In this document: in pieces, positions 43,199 to 51,562 of the stretch | How positions within the stretch are numbered: position 1 is the stretch's first letter | Layout of the letters: every line of letters begins with the position of its first letter | Origin: Rhodovulum sulfidophilum | GTDB taxonomy: Bacteria > Pseudomonadota > Alphaproteobacteria > Rhodobacterales > Rhodobacteraceae | Direction: 5' to 3' | Assembly (NCBI GenBank): GCA_003241785.1 | Contig: QFPW01000007.1 | Span: 1-64,000, forward strand | Length of the DNA: 64,000 bases | Position numbers and translations under genes: made by a program | The notes under the pieces: model-generated | Told to the model about the DNA's origin: nothing | Seen by the model: the letters and a program-made list of their open reading frames with translations, nothing else | The model's database searches: none

Positions 43199-44755
43199 TT
43201 GAATAGTCTGCGCGACATTTCCCAGCCGCGGCCCGGCCGCCGGCTTGTCCTGGGAGCGCCGGGCAAGGCGCTCGCGTCGCTCGGGCTGGCCGTGATGCTG
43301 ACCATGACGGCGGCGGGTACGTCGATGACGCCGGCCTTCGCCGAGGTTCCCGCGAACGGCGCCATTCCGGAGAGCTTCGCCGATCTCGCCGCGCGTCTGA
43401 GCCCCGCCGTCGTCGACATCACGACCACGACCCGCGTCGCCCAGGCCGAGCGCGGCCCGCGCCCGGTCCTGCCCGAGGGCTCGCCCTTCGAGGAATTCTT
43501 CCGCGACTTCATGGACCGCAACGGCCAGGGCGGCCCGGGTGGTCCCGGCGGCCCGAACATGCCGCGGGGGCCGGAGCGCTCCACCGCGCTCGGCTCGGGT
43601 TTCATCATCTCGGCCGACGGCTACATCGTGACGAACAATCACGTCATCGACGGCGCCGATGAGATCAAGATCGAGTTCCTCGACGGCAAGTCGCTCCCCG
43701 CCGAGGTGGTCGGCACCGATTCGCGCACCGATATCGCGCTGCTCAAGGTCACGAGCCCCGAGCCGCTGCCCTTCGTGCCCTTCGGCGACAGCGACAAGGC
43801 GCGCGTCGGCGACTGGGTGATGGCGATCGGCAACCCGCTCGGCCAGGGCTTCTCGGTCTCGGCCGGCATCGTCTCGGCGCGCAACCGCACGCTGCAGGGC
43901 TCCTACGACGACTTCATCCAGACCGACGCCGCGATCAACCGCGGCAACTCGGGCGGCCCGCTCTTCAACACCGAGGGCGAGGTGATCGGCGTCAACACCG
44001 CGATCCTCAGCCCCAACGGCGGCTCGATCGGCATCGGCTTCGCGATGTCCTCGGCGGTGGTGAGCCGCGTGGTGGACCAGCTGCGCGACTTCGGCGAGAC
44101 CCGGCGCGGCTGGCTCGGCGTCCGGATCCAGAACGTCGATCCCGACGTCGCGAACGCCCTCGGGCTGAAGGAGGCCAAGGGCGCCCTCGTCACCGACGTG
44201 CCCGATGGCCCGGCGCTGAAGGCCGGGATGAAGTCGGGCGACGTGATCGTCAAATTCGGCGACGAGGAGATCGACGACACTCGCGAGCTCGTCCGGGTCG
44301 TGGCCGACACGGCGACCGGAACCGACGTGCCCGTCATCGTCTATCGCGACGGCAAGGAGACGACGCTGACCGTCGCGGTCGGCAAGCTCGAGGAAACCAC
44401 CCTCGCCGCGGCGCCGGGCGGTCCGGAGAGCGAGCAGGGCCAGGCGCAGTCCGGCCAGGCGGTGGTCCTCGGCATGACCGTCGCCCCGATCACCGACGAG
44501 CTGCGCCAGCAGTACCAGATCGACGACTCGGTCTCGGGCCTGGTGGTCACGGCGGTCGAGGACAGCTCGGACGCCTTCGCCAAGGGCATCCGCGAGGGCA
44601 ACGTGATCAGCAAGGCCGGCCAGGACGACGTGACGGCCGTGCGCGACCTGCGCTCCAAGATCGACGCCGCCGAGAGCGGTGGTCGGAATTCCATTCTGCT
44701 CCTCGTCAACAGCGAGGGCGGTCCGCGCTTCATTGCCCTGAACCTCAGCAACTGA
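43199..44755 (+). CDS. degP: Do family serine endopeptidase (DegP/MucD-like)
   Basis: Periplasmic protease and chaperone of 518 residues. It has an unusually long N-terminal region before the export-signal helix (about 23-48), then a trypsin-like domain with catalytic triad H148 (NNHVIDGAD), D178 (RTDIALLKV) and S251 (GNSGGPLFN). Two PDZ domains follow (about 310-395 and 420-515). The start is TTG 43199, supported by a strong GAGGAGG 9 bases upstream; no ATG lies near. It completes the hflKC-DUF2065-degP membrane quality-control cluster, 206 bases after DUF2065, and is ended by an intrinsic terminator. Confidence 0.95.
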   Translation: MNSLRDISQPRPGRRLVLGAPGKALASLGLAVMLTMTAAGTSMTPAFAEVPANGAIPESFADLAARLSPAVVDITTTTRVAQAERGPRPVLPEGSPFEEFFRDFMDRNGQGGPGGPGGPNMPRGPERSTALGSGFIISADGYIVTNNHVIDGADEIKIEFLDGKSLPAEVVGTDSRTDIALLKVTSPEPLPFVPFGDSDKARVGDWVMAIGNPLGQGFSVSAGIVSARNRTLQGSYDDFIQTDAAINRGNSGGPLFNTEGEVIGVNTAILSPNGGSIGIGFAMSSAVVSRVVDQLRDFGETRRGWLGVRIQNVDPDVANALGLKEAKGALVTDVPDGPALKAGMKSGDVIVKFGDEEIDDTRELVRVVADTATGTDVPVIVYRDGKETTLTVAVGKLEETTLAAAPGGPESEQGQAQSGQAVVLGMTVAPITDELRQQYQIDDSVSGLVVTAVEDSSDAFAKGIREGNVISKAGQDDVTAVRDLRSKIDAAESGGRNSILLLVNSEGGPRFIALNLSN

Positions 44756-44807
44756 CGCGCCGTCAGCGCTGAACCTCAGGTCCTTGGAGGTCCGAAACCC
44801 AAGCGAA

Positions 44808-44848
44808 GGGCCCGCCCGCGGAGACGCGGACGGGCCCATCTTTGTTTT
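44808..44848 (+). terminator. Intrinsic terminator after degP
   Basis: A 13-base arm (44808-44820) pairs with 44825-44837 with one mismatch around a GAGA loop, followed by a T-rich stretch (TTTGTTTT). It ends the degP transcript. Confidence 0.82.
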
Positions 44849-44964
44849 GGGTCAGGGGTGTCGGGGAGCGCCGGGACGAAGCTGGCACTTGATCGGCCAG
44901 ACAGGCATACAAGGTCGACCGCAGCCTATGGATGCTCGGCGCAAGATGAACGGGACTAAATGAC

Positions 44965-45624
44965 ATGAACTCGGAGCCCGACAAGCGGCCCAAGACGAGC
45001 GCGCGCAAGCGGGCGGACGAGATCAAGGCTTTCCGCTGCAAGAACTTGATCGCCGTCATCGAGGATCCCGTCGAGATCAGAAACATCGGGACGGTTATTC
45101 GAAACGCGAACGCACTCGGCGCGGAAAAGGTCTATGTCGTGGACCCGCGCAGAAAGTTGCCGGACGATTGGGCGGAGATGCGGGAGCAGAAAGCGCTGTC
45201 CTCGACTTCGGTTTCAGGTGTCAAATGGACCTTTGTGAAGCGGTTTGACAGCACGGAGGCCTGCCTCGCCCACCTTGAACGCAATGGGTTCGTTTCCATC
45301 GTCACCTCGCCCCACGTCAAGGGAATGGCCAATCTTCTGCTGCACGAAGGCGACTACACCACACACCACAAGCTGGCGGTCTGGTTTGGAAATGAAAGCA
45401 AAGGGATCAGCGAGCTGGCGGTCGAAAGGAGCGCCTTGTGTGTATCCGTTCCTATGTTTGGGATGATCGAAAGCCTGAACCTCGCGACCAGTTCGGGCAT
45501 CGTTCTCTATGAGGTGACGCGTCAGCGTCGCGCCTATCAGAGCCTGTTCAGCAGGCGGGACAAGAAAGGGCGCAGGGAAGTTCCCCTGCCTCTCGTCATC
45601 GACCACGATACGGACGAGACGTAG
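44965..45624 (+). CDS. TrmH/SpoU family RNA methyltransferase
   Basis: SPOUT-fold 2'-O-methyltransferase of 219 residues. The three family motifs are present: motif 1 NIGTVIRNANALGAEKVYVV, motif 2 VWFGNESKGIS, motif 3 PMFGMIESLNLATSSGIVLYE. The N- and C-terminal tails are basic, consistent with tRNA or rRNA binding; the target nucleotide is unknown. The gene is less GC-rich than its neighbours: 36 of 60 at 45241-45300, against 44 of 60 in a degP block. It also uses more A/T-ending codons, so it may have been acquired by transfer. It is transcribed alone after the degP terminator. Confidence 0.92.
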   Translation: MNSEPDKRPKTSARKRADEIKAFRCKNLIAVIEDPVEIRNIGTVIRNANALGAEKVYVVDPRRKLPDDWAEMREQKALSSTSVSGVKWTFVKRFDSTEACLAHLERNGFVSIVTSPHVKGMANLLLHEGDYTTHHKLAVWFGNESKGISELAVERSALCVSVPMFGMIESLNLATSSGIVLYEVTRQRRAYQSLFSRRDKKGRREVPLPLVIDHDTDET

Positions 45625-45677
45625 CGCCCGACCGTCTCCCTCGAGGGGCCCAAACTGCCCACCGCCCGGGGCGGCGC

Positions 45678-47231
45678 TCAGTGCGCCGGGGCGCCGGCCG
45701 GGCCGCGCGGCTTCTGCACCAGCGGCACGAGGAAGACCATCGCGCCGAAGAGGATGCCGAGCAGCAGGAAGATATCGGCGAAGGCCATGACCTGCGCCTG
45801 CTGCGCCACCATCCCGTTGATGCGCCCGATCGCGGCGGCGTCGGCGAGATTGCCGAGCGCGGGCCTGAGCCCGGCGGCGATGCTCGCGATCCGCTCCTCG
45901 GCGACCGGCGCGCCCCAGCGCACATGTTCGGCGAGCTGGGCGACATGGATGTCGTCGCGCCGCTGCAGCACCGTGTTGATGAGCGCGAGCCCGACCGCGC
46001 CGCCGAGGTTGCGCGTGAGGTTGAAGAGGCCGCTCGCGTTCTTGATCCGGTCGGGCGCCAGCGTGCCGAGGGCCAGCTGGTTGATCGGGATCATGCAGAG
46101 CATCAGCGACACGCCGCGCAGCGCCTGCGGGAAGAAGAGCTCGCCGAAAGCCCAGTCGGCGGTGATCGGCGTGAGCTCGAAGGCCGAGATCGCGAAGCCG
46201 ACCAGGCCGACGAAGATGAGCCGCCTCGGGTCGGTCTTGCGCACCAGCATGCCGACGATCGGCGCGGTCAGGAACATGAAGGCGCCGGTGACGAAGACCG
46301 TCTCGCCGATCTGGAGCGAGGTATAGCCCCGGATCCGCGCGAGATAGAGCGGATAGAGATAGGTGAGCCCGTAGAGGCCGATGCCGAGCACGAAGGTCAG
46401 CACCGAGCCGACGGCGAAGTTCCGGTCGGTGAAGGAGGAGAGATCGACGATCGGGGTTTTCGCGGTCGTCACCCGCCAGAAGAACAGGGCGCAGAAGATG
46501 ACGGTGATCACGGCGAACATCGAGATGCCGCGGTCATCGAACCAGTCGTTCTTCTGGCCTTCCTCGATCACGTATTCGAGGCTGCCGAGGAAGACCGCCA
46601 TGAAGACGAGGCCGATGAAGTCGAACCGGCGCAGCAGGCCTTTCTCGGGCTTGTCGAAATCGACCATGGTCCAGGCGATCGCGGTCGCGATCAGGCCGGG
46701 GATCACGTTGACGAGAAAGAGCCAGTGCCAGGAGAAGAGGTCGGTGAGATAGCCGCCCACCGTCGGGCCGACGGTGGGCGCCAGCGTCACCGTGAGGCCG
46801 ACCAGCGCCATCACCATCGGCTGTTTCGAGCGCGGGAAGACGGTATAGGCGGCCGCGAAGGCCGAGGGGATCATCCCGCCGCCGATGAAGCCCTGCAGCG
46901 CGCGGTAGACGATCATCTGGTCGATCGAGGTCGCGGTGGCGCAGAGCGCGCTCGCCGCGGTGAAGCCGCCGGCGCAGATCGAGAAGAACACCCGCGTCGA
47001 GAGCGCCCGGGCGAGGAAGCCCGAGAGCGGGATCATGATGACCTCGGCGATCAGGTAGCTCGTCTGCACCCAGCTCACCTCGTCGGGCGCGGCCGAGAGG
47101 CCGGCCTGGATCTGGCTGAGCGACGAGGAGACGATCTGGATGTCGAGGATCGCCATGAACATCCCGAAGACCAGCGCGAAGAACGCGATGAGCTTGCGGG
47201 GGGAAATCGTTTCTTCGACCTGGTCGGACAT
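45678..47231 (-). CDS. DHA2 family multidrug efflux MFS transporter (EmrB/QacA type)
   Basis: Proton-driven drug exporter of 517 residues with about 14 hydrophobic segments. The first helix motif LDIQIVSSSLSQIQ, then the RALQGFIGGGMIPSAF motif and VTLAPTVGPTVGGYL (antiporter motif C) place it in DHA2. It partners with the HlyD-type adaptor upstream to send compounds across both membranes, usually with a TolC-like channel encoded elsewhere. The adaptor and exporter are divergent from a TetR regulator with two operators. Confidence 0.94.
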   Translation of the reverse strand: MSDQVEETISPRKLIAFFALVFGMFMAILDIQIVSSSLSQIQAGLSAAPDEVSWVQTSYLIAEVIMIPLSGFLARALSTRVFFSICAGGFTAASALCATATSIDQMIVYRALQGFIGGGMIPSAFAAAYTVFPRSKQPMVMALVGLTVTLAPTVGPTVGGYLTDLFSWHWLFLVNVIPGLIATAIAWTMVDFDKPEKGLLRRFDFIGLVFMAVFLGSLEYVIEEGQKNDWFDDRGISMFAVITVIFCALFFWRVTTAKTPIVDLSSFTDRNFAVGSVLTFVLGIGLYGLTYLYPLYLARIRGYTSLQIGETVFVTGAFMFLTAPIVGMLVRKTDPRRLIFVGLVGFAISAFELTPITADWAFGELFFPQALRGVSLMLCMIPINQLALGTLAPDRIKNASGLFNLTRNLGGAVGLALINTVLQRRDDIHVAQLAEHVRWGAPVAEERIASIAAGLRPALGNLADAAAIGRINGMVAQQAQVMAFADIFLLLGILFGAMVFLVPLVQKPRGPAGAPAH

Positions 47232-47341
47232 GCCACTTCCTCCCCGCGGCCGGATCAGCTGGTCGGTGGCCGGGATCGTCTGGGGTTGGGGTCGCCCGAG
47301 GGCCGGTCAGCGGCGCGACGGGTGGCGGGGATCCGGCCGCG

Positions 47342-48565
47342 TCAATCCGCGGCCGGCGTGTTCTGCGAAACCTGCGTCTCCGCGGGCGCGCCGGTGTCGG
47401 CGCTGGTGCGGGGGTCGGCGGTCGCGACGACCGAGAGGCCCGGCCGCAGCCAGCCCTGGTCGGCGACCTCGGCCGGGACCGCGATCCGGACCGGCAGGCG
47501 CTGCACCACCTTGGTGAAGTTGCCGGTCGCGTTCTCGGCCGGCAGCAGGCTGAAGACCGAGCCCGAGGCGGGCGAGATGCCCTGCACCGTGCCGGTGAAG
47601 CTCCGGTCCGGGAAGGCGTCGACCTCGACCTCGACCTTGGTGCCGGGACGGAGCGCCTCGATCTGCGTCTCCTTGAAGTTCGCCTCGATATAGACCTGCC
47701 CGAGCGGAACCACCGCGAGCAGCCGCGAGCCCGGGGTGACATAGTCGCCGGTCGCCACCGAGAGATTGCCGACCACGCCGTCGGTCGGCGCGCGCAGCAC
47801 GGTATCGGCCAAATCGCGTTCGGCCTTGTCGCGCGACGCGGTCAGGCCCGCGACCGTCGCCTGGGCCTCCGCGACCTGCGCCTTGACCACCTTGAGATCG
47901 GCCTGCGCGGTCAGGATGCCGGCCTCGGCCTCCTGCACGCTCGCGTCGGCCGTCGCGGCGGTGGCGCGGGCGCTCTCGAGCCGCTGCGTGGTCGCGACAT
48001 CGGTCTTGGCGAGCTCGGTATAGCGGGCGAGATCGGACTGGGCCTGGACCTGGGTCGCCTTGGCGGCGGCGAGCTTCGCCTGGGCCTGGGTGATCGCCGC
48101 CTCGGCGGCCTTGGCCTGCAGGTTGACGCGGTCGACGCCCGCCACCTCGGCGTCGAGCTGCGACTGGGCGAGCGTCAGCGCGTTGCGATAGTCGCCGTCA
48201 TTGAGCACGACGAGCGGGTCGCCCGCCTTCACATGCGCGTTGGCCACGCCGGGCACCGAGGCGACATAGCCCGATACCTTGGGCTGCAGGATCGCGAAAT
48301 CGGCCTGGGCGTAGGCGTCGTCGGTCTCGATCAGGAACCGGCCGTTGGTCCAGTATTCATGCCCGTAGAGCCCGGCCGCGACCAGCGCCGCGACGGCGAC
48401 GGCGCCGAGGATCAGGCGGCGCGCGCCACCCTTCTTCTTCGTCTCGGCCTCGGCGGGCCCGGCGGCGGCGGCCGGTGCGGCCTGCGCGGGCTTGTCCTCC
48501 GCGGCGGGGCGTTCGGAGACGAGGGCGGACTGGTCGGCCGGCAGATTTTCCATATCTTTCGGCAT
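47342..48565 (-). CDS. HlyD/EmrA family efflux adaptor (periplasmic adaptor)
   Basis: Membrane-fusion protein of 407 residues. A polar N-terminus of about 50 residues is followed by one membrane helix (RRLILGAVAVAALVAAGLYG), the lipoyl half-motif PKVSGYVASVPGVANAHVKAGDPL, a long alpha-helical hairpin rich in Ala and Gln (about 130-250), the second lipoyl half and a beta-barrel part (IEANFKETQIEALRPGTKVEVEVD). ATG 48565 with AAGGA upstream is used. Earlier codons in the frame run through the operator region and are not coding. It is first in the efflux operon, repressed in all likelihood by the divergent TetR protein. Confidence 0.93.
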   Translation of the reverse strand: MPKDMENLPADQSALVSERPAAEDKPAQAAPAAAAGPAEAETKKKGGARRLILGAVAVAALVAAGLYGHEYWTNGRFLIETDDAYAQADFAILQPKVSGYVASVPGVANAHVKAGDPLVVLNDGDYRNALTLAQSQLDAEVAGVDRVNLQAKAAEAAITQAQAKLAAAKATQVQAQSDLARYTELAKTDVATTQRLESARATAATADASVQEAEAGILTAQADLKVVKAQVAEAQATVAGLTASRDKAERDLADTVLRAPTDGVVGNLSVATGDYVTPGSRLLAVVPLGQVYIEANFKETQIEALRPGTKVEVEVDAFPDRSFTGTVQGISPASGSVFSLLPAENATGNFTKVVQRLPVRIAVPAEVADQGWLRPGLSVVATADPRTSADTGAPAETQVSQNTPAAD

Positions 48566-48638
48566 GTCATGATCCTTTTCGGCGGTCGGTCGGCGCGGCG
48601 ATGATGGCTCGGCGGGTCCAGCCTGCGACTCTATGTCC

Positions 48639-48657
48639 TGACTGAACCGTTCGGTCA
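48639..48657. promoter_or_regulatory. TetR operator, copy 1
   Basis: TGACTGAACCGTTCGGTCA, one half-site exact and the other with two differences from the perfect copy at 48696-48714. It lies 74 bases upstream of the adaptor start. Confidence 0.75.
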
Positions 48658-48695
48658 GGGCCTTGACATAGCGCGATGGAAGGCCGAAATCAAGG

Positions 48696-48714
48696 TGACC
48701 GAACGGTTCGGTCA
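48696..48714. promoter_or_regulatory. TetR operator, copy 2 (perfect palindrome)
   Basis: TGACCGAACGGTTCGGTCA is symmetric around the central G. It lies 65 bases upstream of the tetR start and 57 bases (about five to six helical turns) from copy 1, so both divergent genes can be repressed together. Confidence 0.8.
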
Positions 48715-48778
48715 ATGAATTCGCCCCGCGCGTCGCCGGACCGGAAAACTGGCCCATCCGCCTTCAGGAATCCATGCG

Positions 48779-49414
48779 ATGAAACCGGCGCCCCTCGAGA
48801 TCCAGGACGACACCAAGGGCGATGGCACCAAGCGCCGCCAGATCCTCGACGGCGCCCGGCGCTGCTTTCTCGCCTCGAGCTTCGACGCCGCCAGCATGGG
48901 CGAGATCGCCCGCGAGGCGAAGGTCTCGAAGGGCACGCTCTACGTCTATTTCGACAACAAGGAAGCGCTGTTCGAGGCGCTGATCGACGAGAAGAAGCGC
49001 GACACCGCCGAGCGGCTGCTGACGCTCGAGGATACCACGGGGCCGGTCGCCGAGGTGCTGACCGCCTTCGGCGCGCAGCTGGTGCTGGCGCTGTCCAATC
49101 CGGACCATGTCGCGCTGGTTCGGCTCGTGATCGGCGCCTCCGAGAAGTTTCCCGCGATCGCGCGCACGATGTTCGACGCGGGCCCCCGGCATGGCGCCGG
49201 CCGGCTCGAGCGGTTCCTGCTGGAACGGCAGGGGCGGGGCGAGCTCGCGGCGGATCAGGACATGTCCGTCGCCGCCTGGCAGTTCATCGGCATGTGCCAC
49301 CACCGCACCATGACCGAGGCCATTCTCGGCGGCTTCCCGCCGCCGGAGCCGGCGGAGGCGCGGCGCCGCGCCGAACAGGCGGTCGCCACCTTCCTCGCCG
49401 CCTTCGGCGCCTGA
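48779..49414 (+). CDS. TetR/AcrR family repressor of the efflux operon
   Basis: 211 residues. The N-terminal helix-turn-helix reads ASMGEIAREAKVSKGTLYVYFDNKEALF (about 38-65), and the rest is a helical ligand-binding domain of the TetR_C type. It is divergent from the EmrAB-type operon, with two 19-bp operator copies in the 213-base gap, so it very probably represses itself and the pump until a pump substrate binds. It is convergent with pstB. ATG 48779 is used; no strong ribosome site is visible. Confidence 0.93.
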   Translation: MKPAPLEIQDDTKGDGTKRRQILDGARRCFLASSFDAASMGEIAREAKVSKGTLYVYFDNKEALFEALIDEKKRDTAERLLTLEDTTGPVAEVLTAFGAQLVLALSNPDHVALVRLVIGASEKFPAIARTMFDAGPRHGAGRLERFLLERQGRGELAADQDMSVAAWQFIGMCHHRTMTEAILGGFPPPEPAEARRRAEQAVATFLAAFGA

Positions 49415-49426
49415 GGCCGCTTCGGC

Positions 49427-50245
49427 TCAGCCGATCTTGCCGGTGATGTAATCCTCGGTCTGCTTGCGCCGCGGCGTCGAGAAGATGTCGCCGGTCGGGC
49501 CTTCCTCGATCAGCCGTCCGAGATGGAAGAAGGCGGTGCGCTGGCTGACCCGCGCCGCCTGCTGCATCGAATGCGTGACGATCACGATGGTGTAATTGGC
49601 GCGCAGCTCGTCGATCAGCTCCTCGATCACCGCCGTGGCGATCGGATCGAGCGCCGAGGCCGGCTCGTCCATCAGCAGCACCTCGGGCCGCGTCGCGATC
49701 GCGCGCGCGATGCAGAGCCGCTGCTGCTGGCCGCCCGAGAGGCCGGTCCCGGGCTCGCCGAGCCGATCCTTCACCTCCTCGAACAGCCCGGCGCGGCGCA
49801 GCGAGCTTTCCACGATGCCCGCGAGCTCGGCCTTCGAGCGCGCCAGCCCGTGGATGCGCGGGCCGTAGGCGACGTTCTCGAAGATCGACTTCGGGAACGG
49901 GTTCGGCTTCTGGAACACCATGCCGACCCGGGCGCGCAGCTCGACCACGTCGATCCTCGGGTCGTAGATGTCGGCGCCGTCGAGCAGGATCTGGCCCGTC
50001 ACCCGCGCGCTCGGCACCGTGTCGTTCATCCGGTTGATCGAGCGCAGGAAGGTCGACTTGCCGCAGCCCGAGGGGCCGATCAGCGCGGTGACCTGGTTGC
50101 GCGGAATGTCGAGGTCGATGCCGAACAGCGCCTGTTTCGCGCCGTAGAACACCTCGACGCCGCGCGCCGAGACCTTGGCCGCCGGCGCGGCGTCGGAAGC
50201 GGTGGCCGGGGCGGTGGCCGCCTGGGCCCGAAACGTCTGGTTCAT
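49427..50245 (-). CDS. pstB: Phosphate ABC transporter ATP-binding protein
   Basis: 272 residues. Walker A GPSGCGKST, the Q-loop region FQKPNPFPKSIFENVAYG typical of PstB, signature LSGGQQQRLCIARA, Walker B VLLMDEPASALDP, and the switch histidine in VTHSMQQAARVS. It energises high-affinity phosphate uptake with PstC and PstA. ATG 50245 gives a short Ala/Thr-rich lead before the domain. It is last in pstSCAB. No phoU or phoB follows; the next gene is the convergent tetR. Confidence 0.97.
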   Translation of the reverse strand: MNQTFRAQAATAPATASDAAPAAKVSARGVEVFYGAKQALFGIDLDIPRNQVTALIGPSGCGKSTFLRSINRMNDTVPSARVTGQILLDGADIYDPRIDVVELRARVGMVFQKPNPFPKSIFENVAYGPRIHGLARSKAELAGIVESSLRRAGLFEEVKDRLGEPGTGLSGGQQQRLCIARAIATRPEVLLMDEPASALDPIATAVIEELIDELRANYTIVIVTHSMQQAARVSQRTAFFHLGRLIEEGPTGDIFSTPRRKQTEDYITGKIG

Positions 50246-50262
50246 GGGTCCGGTCCCGTCCG

Positions 50263-51555
50263 CTACCACGTCCGCTCCAGCCGCTGGCGCAGGAAGATCG
50301 CCGTCGCGTTCATCACCACGAGAAAGCCGAGCAGCACGAGGATAGCGGCCGAGGTCCGGGAAACAAACCCCCGTTCCGGACTGTCGGCCCAGATGTAGAT
50401 CTGCGTCGGCAGCGCGGTCGAGGCCTCGAGGATGCCGCCGGGCGGGTCGGTGATGAAGGCGTTCATGCCGATCAGGAGCAGGGGCGCGGTCTCGCCGAGC
50501 GCGTGGGCGAGGCCGATGATCGTCCCGGTGAGGATGCCGGGCAGCGCCAGCGGCAGCACGTGGTGCAGGATCACCTGATGCTTCGAGGCGCCGACGCCGT
50601 AGGCGGCCTCGCGGATCGAGGGCGGCACGGCGCGAAGCGCGTTGCGGGTGACGATGATGATGGTCGGGAGCGTCATGAGGCTCAGCACCAGCCCGCCGAC
50701 CAGCGGCGCCGAGCGCGGCAGCCCGAAGGTGCCGATGAGGACCGAGAGCCCGAGCAGGCCGAAGACGATCGAGGGCACGGCGGCGAGGTTGTTGATATTG
50801 ACTTCGAGCACGTCGGTGAACCGGTTGCGCGGCGCGAATTCCTCGAGATAGACCGCCGCCGCGATCCCGGCGGGGAAGCTCACGAGAAAGCAGACGAGCA
50901 GGACGTAGGCCGAGCCGACGATGGCGCCGCCGAGGCCCGCGACCTCGGGGAAGCGGCTGTTCGAATTGACGAAGAGGCCCCAGTTGAGCGGCCGGCTGAT
51001 CACCCCCTCGGCCTTCAGCGCGTCGAACCAGCCGATCTGCTGGTCGGAGAGCTTGCGCCGCTCGGGCGGGGTGTCGCGCGGGGTCACGCCCTTGTTGAGC
51101 TGGTCGTAGGCGTCGGAGACCGGCACGGTCAGGGTGATCGTCCGGCCGATCAGCGCGGGATCGGCCATCACCGCGTCGCGCAGGCGGAATTCGGTGTTGG
51201 CGGTCACCATCGCCCCGATCTGGCGCCATTCGGTCGCGGAGCGCGCGGCCGGCGGCAGCAGCGCGGCCACGCCGTCGCGCACGATGGCGCGGTAGTCGCC
51301 GGCGGCGGGATCGGCGGGATCGACGTGCTCTGCCGAGATCAGGAAGGCGACGCGCAGCTTGGTCTGCGTCAGCGCCGGGACGCCGCCGATCACCAGCGTG
51401 GCGATCAGGATGCCGAGCAGCCCGACCGCGAGCGAGATGGCCGTCAGCCCGTAGAGCCGCAGGCGCCGGTCGGCGCGGTAGCGCCGGCGCCGCCGCGCCG
51501 CGGCCGCCGCCCCGGTGACGCTCTCGCCGGGGATGGGATCGGGGGTCGCGCTCAT
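50263..51555 (-). CDS. pstA: Phosphate ABC transporter permease PstA (long form)
   Basis: 430 residues, well above the roughly 300 of E. coli PstA. The extra length is a periplasmic domain of about 170 residues between the first helix (about 33-55) and the core permease (starting near 220, ASAYVLLVCFLVSFPAGIAAA). The core has the EAA loop RAVPPSIREAAYGVGASKHQ and LALPGILTGTIIGLAHALGET. The long form is seen in alphaproteobacterial Pst systems. It lies 7 bases after pstC and 17 before pstB. Confidence 0.95.
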   Translation of the reverse strand: MSATPDPIPGESVTGAAAAARRRRRYRADRRLRLYGLTAISLAVGLLGILIATLVIGGVPALTQTKLRVAFLISAEHVDPADPAAGDYRAIVRDGVAALLPPAARSATEWRQIGAMVTANTEFRLRDAVMADPALIGRTITLTVPVSDAYDQLNKGVTPRDTPPERRKLSDQQIGWFDALKAEGVISRPLNWGLFVNSNSRFPEVAGLGGAIVGSAYVLLVCFLVSFPAGIAAAVYLEEFAPRNRFTDVLEVNINNLAAVPSIVFGLLGLSVLIGTFGLPRSAPLVGGLVLSLMTLPTIIIVTRNALRAVPPSIREAAYGVGASKHQVILHHVLPLALPGILTGTIIGLAHALGETAPLLLIGMNAFITDPPGGILEASTALPTQIYIWADSPERGFVSRTSAAILVLLGFLVVMNATAIFLRQRLERTW

Positions 51556-51562
51556 GCCGGCC

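Noticed and set aside
44946..44963. Five-codon leader peptide before the SpoU gene
   Set aside because: ATG AAC GGG ACT AAA TGA has no run of regulatory codons and no attenuator after it; it is probably chance.
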